Assembly (NCBI GenBank): GCA_020796225.1
Contig: CM036758.1
Coordinates: forward strand, 67,717,274-67,781,273
Length of the DNA stretch: 64,000 nucleotides
Source of the DNA: Arion vulgaris
Taxonomy: Eukaryota; Mollusca; Gastropoda; Stylommatophora; Arionidae
Direction of reading: 5' to 3'
Both the position numbers and the translations under genes were made by a program. Of the stretch, positions 28,101-40,100 are shown piece by piece. How positions within the stretch are numbered: position 1 is the stretch's first letter; every line of letters starts with the position of its first letter. Below the pieces are notes generated by a model that was not told the DNA's origin, ran no database searches, and worked only from the letters and a program-made list of their open reading frames with translations.

Positions 28101-31100
28101 TAACAGTATGAGCTTACACATACATATTGGCATATAGAAAATCAAATGAAGGACAAGATTGGAACACATCTCGAACAATACCAGAAATAGAGTAACATGG
28201 GCTAGTTCAACATCCTGAGACTAAGACGACCTAGTTAGCAAGACCGGAGACTGGAGCTGAACTACCTTCTAGCTAGTGGTTCGGTCAGCCCACAGTTCGA
28301 GGATTTTTACCTGACGTAATAGCTCTTATATCGACCCAGCCTCAATTGTGTACCAGGAAAGGCACTGAGAAGTAAAGGCGGCCGGTGTGATGTTGACCAT
28401 ATCATCCATCGTGTGCCGACGGTTAATGAAACAGCTAACACCGATTTATCCTATATACCTCGTGGTATAAAAAAAAATTATTTTACCTTTACGTAATTAC
28501 ACTGAGCACTTTGAGGTTACCAGATATGCAGCGTCGTCATTTCTAAGCAGTTTAATCATCTTTGTATTCCTCAATGTATCTGTACTTTATTTATGTCTGT
28601 CTACTTGTTCCTGCCTACTTTTGTCTACGTGCTTCTGTCTGTCTGACTTTGCTCATCTGTGTTCGTGTATGTCTGCTGTTTGTCTGTTTATACTTGTCTG
28701 TTTTCCTATCTATGTTACCTATATGACTATACGCGTTTCTGTTTGTCTATTTGTACGTGTTCTGTGTGTTTCTGTCTGTCTGTCTTTAAGCGTGTCTCTG
28801 TCTTTGTGCAGACATTTTGTCTGCTTAATAATGTCTGTATGTATACATGTCTGCTGTCTGTCTGTGCGCGTTTATTTATGTCTGCTTCTGTCTGTCTGTT
28901 TGCCTGTACACACTTATATCTGGTTCTGTCTCTATGCTTCTGTCTGTCTGCCTATTTCTACTTTTCTGCACTCTGGTTATATATATATATGTATATGTTT
29001 CTATCTCTCTCTCTCCCTCTCTCTCTCCCTCTCTCTCTCTCCTCTCTCTCTCTCTCTCCCTCTCTCTCTCTATTTAACAATTTCAACTTGAAAAATAATA
29101 AAGAAACATTCTCAAGACAGCTAAAATCTTTCAGACAGCTACACAAAACATTCTAACTACAAATCTTTCAGACAGCTACACAAAATCATTCTCAGACAGC
29201 TACCAAAATACTACAGTTACAATCTTCAAACAGTTAATAAATCATTCTCAGACAGCTACACAAATCATTCTCAGACAGCTACATAAAATCATTCTCGAAG
29301 CTACACACAATTTCTAGACAGCTACACAATCATTCTCAGACAGCTACACAAAATCATTCTCAAACAGACTAATCATTCAGAAAAAATCATTCTCAAACAG
29401 TTACATAAAATCATTCTCAAACAGTTACTAATCATTATCAAACAGTTACATAAATCATTCTCAAAAGTTACTAGTCATACAAACATTACAAATCATTCTC
29501 AACAGTTACATAAAATCATTCTCAGACAGCTACACAAAATCATTCTCAAACAGTTACATAAAATCATTCTCAGACAGCTACACAAAATCATTCTCAGACA
29601 GCTACACAAATATTCTCAAACAGTTACATAAATCATTCTCAGACAGCCACATAAAATCATTCTCAAACAGTTACATAAAATCATTCTCAAACAGTTACAT
29701 AAAATCATTCTCAAACAGTTACATAAAATCATTATCAAACAGTTACATAAAATCATTCTCAAACAGTTACATAAAATCATTCTCAGACAGCTACACAAAA
29801 TCATTCTCAAACAGTTACATAAAATCATTCTCAGACAGCTACACAAAATCATTCTCAGACAGCTACACAAAATCATTCTCAGACAGCTACACAAAATCAT
29901 TCTCAAACAGTTACATAAAATCATTCTCAGACAGCTACATAAAATCATTCTCAGACAGTTACACAAAATCATTCTCAAACAGTTACAAAAATCATTCTCG
30001 GAAATATTCTAAACAGTTACATAAAATCATTTCGACCAACAAATCATTCTACACTACAAATCATTCTCAAACAGTTACATAAAATCATTTCAAACAGTAT
30101 AAAATATTCTAGACAGCACATAAAATCATTCTCAAACAGTTACATAAAATCATTCTCAAACAGTTACATAAAATCATTCTCAAACAGCATAAAACATTAA
30201 CAGTTACAAAATCATTCTCAAACAGTTACATAAAATCATTCTCAGACAGCTACACAAAATCATTCTCAGACACTACACATATCTCACTAGACACTCAAAA
30301 TTTCTCAGACAGCTACACAAAATCATTCTCAGACAGCTACACAAAATCATTCTCAGACAGTACAGATCTCAACATTACACAATCATTCTCAGACAGCTAC
30401 ACACAATCATTCTCAACAGTACACAAAATCATTCTCAACAGCTACATAAAATCATTCTCAGACAGCTACACAAAATCATTCTCAGACAGTTACACAAAAT
30501 CATTCTCAGACAGCTACACACAATCATTCTCAGACAGCTACACACAATCATTCTCAGACAGCTACACAAAATCATTCTCAAACAGTTACATAAAAACATT
30601 CTCAGACAGCTACACAAAAACATTCTCAGACAGCTACACACAATCATTCTGAACTCAAAATTGACAGCTACACACAATCATTCTCAGACAGCTACACACA
30701 ATCATTCTCAGACAGCTACACACAATCATTCTCAAACAGTTACACAAAATCATTCTCAGACAGCTACACAAAATCATTCTCAGACAGCTACACAAATCTA
30801 AACAGTTACACAATCATTCTCAGACAGCTACAAATCATTTGACAGCACAAAATGACAATAATGGAGAGAATATATATCTTATTTTCTATGGATATTTCTT
30901 GTCATCTGATTGCTTCTAATAGAACATGTTATATATTTTGTTGAGTTTGTTAACTAACCGTACGCTAGCCTGTGTCGGAGCGGACAAGGGTTACGCGTAG
31001 CCACAAAGCTGAAAGTTTACCAAAGCCATAGTGCTAACCACGCTGCTATATGCAAGCGAAACATGGACAGTGTATAGCAGACACACAAGAAAACGAAACC

Positions 31101-34100
31101 ACTTCCACACAAGATGTCTACACAGTATACTTAAAATAAACTGGCAGGACAAAATTCCAGATTCTGAAGTTCTCACAAGAGCAAAGATCCCGAACGTCAA
31201 CACCCGTTGCAGAAGGCCCAAGTGAGATGAGCTGGTCACGTTGCTCGGATGTCTGATAAACGCATCCCAAAACAGTTGATGTATGGCGAGCTTGAAGGGG
31301 CAGACGTTCAGCTGGTGAACAGAAAATACGCTTTAAAGACACTCTTATAGTGTCTCTGAAATGCTTCGGTATAGACACCACGTGCTGGGAATCCCTGGCG
31401 CAAGACCGCCAAATATGGCGTTGTAACAACGCAAGAGAAACCCGCATAATTGAGAATCATCGTGCCGTTGAGGCACAGAGAAAAAGAGCTGCGCGAAAAG
31501 ACAACACCCACATGTCTAACCTTGATCATGTATGCCCCACCTGTAGTATGGGATTGTGTTTTCTGTGATTGGACTCTACAGTCACCTCCGCACACACCAG
31601 AGAGGTGCAGCAGCACGTCTGCGGCTGCTGTCATCATCGCTTGCGATGGACGGCTATTATTAGCTTGTGCAAGGGGAGCTATCCAAACAATGCATGTTCT
31701 TGACTAAGATCAACGCAGTGCAGGGACTTATTGAAAGAATGTATTTAATTCTAGTTTTTTTAAGCGCAATGGCATTGACAAGGTATACACATTTAATGAT
31801 TGTTTATAATTTCTGGTTATATAATTTATTTGAACGGTTTGCATTATTATTGACGAAATCATAATGAACATAAAATTTGACTAGTTCTGGAAAAGTAATG
31901 AAATCGGAGAAATGTCTGTCAACCACTTGTAACAACCGTCAAAAGAAGGAAACTATGGAGACATGTTGGGCATACCGTGAGAGGAATGATCAAAGGATAC
32001 CAAAGCAGGCATTGAAGTGTGAGGGAAAAATGGTCAAGAAAGAGAGGACGACCTAAGGAAACCCTTAAACGAACGATTAAGCGAGATACCCAGGGCAGTG
32101 TGGCAGGACGAAATTACTTGTAGGTCCTATTTATCGTATACCGGTTCTCCTTCTTCTTCCCATTCGTTCTTCGCAACCAATTTTATCATTTTTATTGTGA
32201 TATATAATTGATATTTGACAAGAACGACTAACGTTGAACTCCTGTTGCAGGTCGCTACTTATTATGTATGATACCATACAAGTGTAGCTCAGGGCTTCCG
32301 TTTTTCTTCTACGGGAAATGTTTTGAGTCTGTCTCGCTGACAGTCAGTCCCTAACACTTCCCCTTCCTTCAGGTACAAGTTCTCTGTAATGATCTGTTTA
32401 AAGCCTTATATAACGTTACGAGAGGAATTATTCTTATTTTTATTAGATATATGCAAACAGTTTTTCTTACAAAATTTGTCTACAAGTTGTTCTTCCTCTT
32501 TATTCATTACTTATTCCATCTGGTGTTCATGTGAGAAATATTTGATTTTCCATCTGGTGATCATCTGAAATTTCTATCCATCATGGACTGTGAGAATATT
32601 CTTATTCCATCTGGTGATCAGTGAGAATATTTACTTATTCCATCTGTATTAAGTGAGAAATATTACTATTCGCAATCTGGTTCATGTGAAAAATGTTACT
32701 TATTCCATCTGAGGATCATGTGAGGAAATATTTACTTATTCCATCTGGACATGTAGAAATATTTACTATTCCATCATGTAGTTCATGTGAAAATTTACTA
32801 CACATTAGTCTCATGTAGAAAATTTACTTATTCCATCAAACGGTGACTGTAGAGAATATTTACTATTCATCTGGTGTTCATGTAAATATTTAGCAATTAT
32901 TCCATCTGATGACATGTGAAAATATTTCTTTCCATTGTGATCTTGAAAATATTTGCTATTCCATCTCGGTGCAGTGAGAAATTTTAGCTTATTCCATCTG
33001 TGTTCATGTGAAATATTTCTATTCCATCTGGAATAATGTAAAATTTATATTCAATTGGCGATCATGTAAGAAATACTTACATATTCCATCGGTGATCATG
33101 TGTTAGAAAATTACTATTCCATCTGGTGACATGAGACCTTTGTTATTCCATCTGGTGATCATGAGAAATATTTACTTATTCCATCTGGTGATCATGTGAG
33201 ATATTTCTTATTCATCTGGCTATGTGAGAAATATTTCTATTCCATCAATGGTATGTCTTTAAAAATTAACTTATTCCATCTAGGATCATGTGAAATATTT
33301 GTTATTCCATCTGGTGATCATGAATATTTACTTATAATCCATCATTTATGTGAAATCATATATTCCATCTGGTGCTCATGGAGAAATTTTCTATTCCATC
33401 TGGTGATCATGTGAGAAATATTTACTATTCCATCTGGTGACGTGTGAGAATTTTCTATCCATAAGGACATGCTGAGAAATATTTATTATTCCACAGTGAT
33501 CATGTAAAATTTTATTATCCATCTATGGTTCATGTGAATATATTTACTTTTACCATCTGGTGTTCATGAGAAATATTTACTATTCCATCTGGTGATCATG
33601 TGAAATTTACTATTCCATCTAGTGTTCATTGCAAATATTTATTATTCCATCTGGTGTTAATGAGAAATATTTACTTATTCCATCTGGTGATCATGTGAGA
33701 AATATTTACTTATTCCATCTGGTGATCATGTGAGAAATATTATCTATTCCATCTGGAATCATGAAAATATTTACTTATTCATATATCATGTAAATATTTT
33801 TATTCCATCTGTATTCATGAATATTTACTTATTCCATCGTGACATGTGACAATATTTACTATTCCATCTGGTGATCATGAGAAATATTTACTTATTCCAT
33901 CTGTGATCTGGAGAAATTTTACTATTCCATCTGGTTCATGGAAAATGCTATTCATCTGTGTATGTGATGAATGGTTACTTAAACATTGGTGATCATTAGA
34001 AATTCTTTATTCCATCTGGTGTTCATGTAGAATTTTAGCTTGATTATTGAGGATCAGTGAGAAATGTGATATTCCATCTGGTGATCATGTGAAATTTTAC

Positions 34101-37100
34101 TTATTCCATCGTGATCATGTGGAAATGGTTAGCTATTCCATCTGTGATCATGTGAAATATTTAGTTATTCCATCTGTGATCTGAAGAAATATTTACAATT
34201 CCATCTTGATCAGAGAAATATTTACTTTTCCATCTGGTGATCATGTGAAAATATTTACGTATTCCATCTGAAATTTCAGTAGAAATATTTATTACTCCAT
34301 CGGTGATCATTGAAAATATTTAACTTTCCATCTGGTGATCTGAAATATTTACTATTCCATCTGTGATCAGTGAGAAATATTTACTATTCATCTGTGTCGT
34401 GAAATATTTACTTATTCCATCTGGTGATGTCATGAAATATTTATTATCCATCTGGTGTTCATGTGAAATATTTACTTATTCCACTGTGTTCAGGAGAATA
34501 TTTCTATTCCATCTGGTGATCATGATAAATATTTACTTATTCCATCTGGTGATCATGTAGAATATTTACTTATTCCAATCTGGTGATCATGTGAGCAAAT
34601 ATTTACTTCATCTGGTGTTCATGTCAGAATTACTTATTCCATCTGGTGATCATGCCAAATATTTACTTATTCCATCTGGTGATCAGTGAAATATTTATTA
34701 TTCCATCTGATGATCATGTTTGAAATATTTCTTACATCAGTTGATGTGAGAAATATTCTTATTCATCTGGTGTATGTGAGAATAATTTCTTTTCTATCTG
34801 TTGATCTTGAAATCTTTACTTATTCCATCTGGTGTCATGTGAAAATATTTACTATTCCATCTGGTGATCATGTGATAAATAGCTTTACTTATTCCATCTG
34901 TGATCATTGAGAAATTTTACTTATTCACATCTAGGTAATGTGAGAAATATTCTAATCGATCTGGTGATAGTGAGAATTTTACTTATTCATCGGTGATCAG
35001 TGAGAAATATACATATTCATTATGTCAATGAAGAAATATTGATATCATCTGGATCATGTGAAATATTTACTTATTCATCTGTGATAAGAGAAATATTTAA
35101 TCATCTGGATCTTGGAAACTATCTAATTCCATCTGGTATCTGCTGAAAATATTTAGATTCCACTGGTGTCATGTATAATGATTTACTATTCATCGGTGAC
35201 CATGGAAAAATCGTATTCCATCTGGTGTTCATGAGAAAATTTACTTACCATCTGTGATCATGTGAGAAATATTTACTTAATTCCATCTGTATCATGTGGA
35301 ATATTTCCTTATTCCATCGTTCATAAAGAAATATATATTCATTGGTGATCATGAGAAATATTTACTTATTCATCTGGTAGATCATGTGAGATAATATTAC
35401 TTATTCCATCTGGTGACATGTAGAAATTTACTTATTCCATCTGTTTCATGTGGAAATATTTATATTCATCTGGTGTTCTTGAGAAGTATTTACTTACTAT
35501 GGTGATCATGTAGATTTCTTTTCATCTGGTTCATGTAAACCTGTTTTCTTACTTTCGCATCTGGTGATCATGTCGGAATAGTTTACTATTCCATCTAGTG
35601 TCACGTCAGAAATTTACTTGATTCCATCTGGTGATCATGTGAGAAATATTATTCATCTGAATGTTCATGAAATTTACTTGTTCCATCTGGTGATCATGTG
35701 AAATTTTACTTATTCCATCGAAGTTAGTGAGAATATTTACATTCCATCTGCGTTCAGTGAAAATGTTGCTTATGCCATCTGGTGTCATGTGAGAAATTTA
35801 TTATTCCATCTGGTGATCATGGGAAATTTTACTTATTCCATCTGGTGATCAGTGGAGAAATATGTTACTTATTCCATCTGGTGATATGTTAGAAATATTT
35901 ACTTATTCCATCTGGTGATCATGTGAGAAATATTTACTTATTCCATCTGGTGTTCATGTGAGAAATATTTACTTATTCCATCTGGTGATCATGTGAGAAA
36001 TATTTACTTATTCCATCTGGTGATCATGTGAGAAATATTTACTTATTCCATCTGGTGATCATGTGAGAAATATTTACTTATTCCATCTGGTGTTCATGTG
36101 AGAAATATTTACTTATTCCATCTGGTGTTCATGTGAGAAATATTTACTTATTCCATCTGGTGATCATGTGAGAAATATTTACTTATTCCATCTGGTGTTC
36201 ATGTGAGAAATATTTACTTATTCCATCTGGTGATCATGTGAGAAATATTTACTTATTCCATCTGGTGATCATGTGAGAAATATTTACTTATTCCATCTGG
36301 TGATCATGTTAGAAATATTTACTTATTCCATCTGGTGATCATGTGAGAAATATTTACTTATTCCATCTGGTGTTCATGTGAGAAATATTTACTTACTCCA
36401 TCTGGTGATCATGTGAGAAATATTTACTTATTCCATCTGGTGATCATGTGAGAAATATTTACTTATTCCATCTGGTGATCATGTGAGAAATATTTACTTA
36501 TTCCATCTGGTGTTCATGTGAGAAATATTTACTTATTCCATCTGGTGATCATGTTAGAAATATTTACTTATTCCATCTGGTGTTCATGTGAGAAATATTT
36601 ACTTATTCCATCTGGTGATCATGTGAGAAATATTTACTTATTCCATCTGGTGATCATGTGAGAAATATTTACTTATTCCATCTGGTGATCATGTGAGAAA
36701 TATTTACTTATTCCATCTGGTGATCATGTTAGAAATATTTACTTATTCCAACTGGTGTTCATGTAGAAATATTTACTTATTCCATCTGGTGATCATGTGA
36801 GAAATATTTACTTATTCCATCTGGTGATCATGTGAGAAATATTTACTTATTCCATCTGGTGATCATGTTAGAAATATTTACTTATTCCATCTGGTGATCA
36901 TGTGAGAACTATTTACTTATTCCATCTGGTGATCATGTGAGAAATATTTACTTATTCCATCTGGTGTTCATGTGAGAAATATTTACTTATTCCATCTGGT
37001 GATCATGTGAGAAATATTTACTTATTCCATCTGGTGATCATGTTAGAAATATTTACTTATTCCATCTGGTGATCATGTGAGAAATATTTACTTATTCCAT

Positions 37101-40100
37101 CTGGTGTTCATGTGAGAAATATTTTCGCAGATTTCTCCCATTATCGATCTGTCTTTCTCTCGCGATCACCGCCCAGACCGATGTACCAGACCTCCCATAA
37201 ATTCTATCCATTATGGATGTGGGAGGACTGCAGTAAAACTATGCAACTATTAAAGCTATAAAAAATACACAGCAACGTTTCGACCAAAAGGCCTTTATCA
37301 CACAAAGGATACAAGAGAGGTGAAGAATTTTCTTCTCGACAACACACAACATGTTGTCTCGCACAACCACAACATGTAGTCTCGCACAACACACAACATG
37401 TAGTCTCGCATGTGAAAACATCCTCAATAACAAACGGGGCTTTTAGAGAAGATACAGTCTGGGTCTGTATCATATAAGCAAATGTATGGCATCGCCGACG
37501 ACTTTGAAGATTTCTTCCATGGATTTGAAACTGATATTGCTTTCCTCTCTCAGCAAAGTTCGTTTCAGCGTCTCCATTGAATGTAAATATATCTGACCTG
37601 AAATAATGTAACAAAGATTGCAAATGGCGAAAGATCAAAGAAAACACTTACTGAAGCTTCATGTGACACCTGACTGTTATAAAATAAATGTTGCCTGAGC
37701 CTTTGTTTTTGATCGATTGTCAACTGCCAATGTTTTGTTTACGTCTGAACATGGGTATTCTTATTAGTACCGGCTAATGTATGCTTTTCATACTTACTTG
37801 CAATGGTATGCTCTTTAACATTAACTGCATAAGAGATCTTGTTGCATATGTTGGTTACTTATTGACCGAATCATCTTCACTGCGTTATAAACATAACACA
37901 TAATGATAACACTCCATATATTCCCTCGCCGGTGCTATGGAGTTCTTGCTCTGCTGCGTAGATATATCTGTGTAGAAAAAATTCGGTACGTATGGTTGTT
38001 CACCAAAGCGCAATGCTGATGATTTATTTAATAAATTAAACAGTCAAACTCATTACAAAATTTTCAAAATTATGCATGCTAATGGTTCATGCGAATCATA
38101 GGTTCCAACTTAGACCACCGCCCACTTTGTAAGACATAAATTTGTAACACCCCACTCCGTCAACCCCTCATTATATACAGTTTTCCACGTTCAAACTGCG
38201 TATATTTTCGACGTAAATAGCAATTAATGATACATTACTGCTTATGCCGTTTAAGTATTGAAAATGTAGTGGTTAATTTGTGCTTCATCTTGAATGCAGC
38301 TAATCATTCGCAAAATCACGAAAATAATTTATTTTTAAATACATATTATTTTTTCTCTATTCACCGAATAACCCCTTTCCTAGATCGCATGAACGCCCAC
38401 CAAATGCTTCGGAACCCAATCGATTTTCCCAAAGGCTTCAACGTCCCCTGGGGTGGTACTGCCACTTTGAAACCTATGATGTGAATGAATGGTTTAAACA
38501 AATTTGATTCATCCTCACACGTTCTGTTTTCCCACAGGAGGTCCAAGATTCTATAGCGCTTGATATAGTTGAAGGTTTAAAGGAGGAAATGGAGGATCTG
38601 ACTAGTGTTTTAATCGAATCGATCTGTGTGATGGTTGCTGCCTGTTGTTATTCCTTTCGTGATACTTGCTGTCTACAGATTGACAAACAGAATCCAGAAC
38701 TTTGCCCAAACTTTACAGGTATGCTTACATTTTACAGGTAGGCCGAAATTTTACAGGTATGCTCAAACTTCACAAGTAAGCCCAAATTTTAAAGGTATTC
38801 CAAACTTTACAGGTATGCTCAAACTTTACAAGTATGTCAAAACTTTACAGGTACGTCCAAATTTTACAGGTATGTCTAAACTTTACAGGTGTGCAGAACT
38901 TTACAGGTATGTCCAAACTTACAGGTATATCCACACTTTACAGGTATATCCACACTTTACAGGTATGTCCAAACTTTGCAGGTATATCCAAACTTTACAG
39001 GTATGCCCAAACTTTATATGTATGTCCAAACGTTATATGTATGTCAAAACGTTATATGTATGTCCAAACTTTACAGGTATGTCCAAACTTTACAGATATG
39101 CCCAAACTTAACAGTTATATCCAAACTGTACATGTATTAGTGAAGTCACTAACGCAAAGACATGTTTCTGAATGTTTTTGAACAGTTGATGCTTGGAAAG
39201 TTCTTTCATGGGTTTTTCTAGAATATTTAATCTGTCTTCTTCTTTCGTATTTTCTCTGATCCTGTATTGCCTCACTGCGTCAGGATAAGAAGAGATTTCT
39301 AGAACAGACCTTTGTATATGCTTCATAAATAGTGCTTTCAATTGCCTTGTTTAGTTCTGACATTCATCAATAACAGCAGCTAATGAGCGGAAAATCATAA
39401 CGACGGAGATGAGGTGTCTTAGAAGAGCTGCAGGTGTGACAATAAGAGACAACATTAGAAATGAAGAAATCAGAAGGAGACTGGATGTGAAACCAGTTAT
39501 ACAATTCATAAAAGAACAACAGTTTAAATGGTTTGGACACCTGATCAGAATGCCCTGGTATCGCCTACCACAGAGAGCCACACAGAAAAGTATAATGAGT
39601 ATAAGGCAAGAGGAAGACCACGCAAAAGATGGAGCGACGGCATCAAGAACAGCCTTACGAACATGAATATCAGCTTACAAAGTGTCTTTAAAAAAGCACT
39701 CACAAGATCACTACGTTTCACCCCAACACTTCTATAAAGAAATAAATGGTGGAAGAGAAGAAGAAGATCCTTTTGCTTTAATCCATTGTATCGGAGTAAT
39801 ATTGCTCTTTGAGGTGAACTGTCTGTTGGTAATCTGTTTATGTGGCCCAACTATTTAATTTGTTGTTTCTTGATGAAGTTTAGTACTGATGTTGCACGCA
39901 CGTTTCTTTTATGTCTTTCATTCTAAACCTGTCTCTTCTTGTTACTTTCTGCATTCTGCGTAGACACTTCATCTCTGTCGTGACTAGTTTCTACCGTTAG
40001 ATGTCAGCGTCCAGGTTTGGCATTGATAGCATAAAGTTGGGAGAAATATTGTGTTGAACAAAGCTCTGTTACTGTTCATGGTGACATGTTTGCAAATCTG

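Noticed and set aside
28621..29156. Cysteine/serine-rich 156-165 codon frames
   Set aside because: Translation of TCTG/TCTC low-complexity sequence with no homologous motif.
38538..38718. Reading exon 7 straight through in its starting frame
   Set aside because: The second half becomes cysteine-rich ([13 protein letters not shown]) and the exon end no longer matches exon 8 phase; the +1 reading gives a normal membrane helix.
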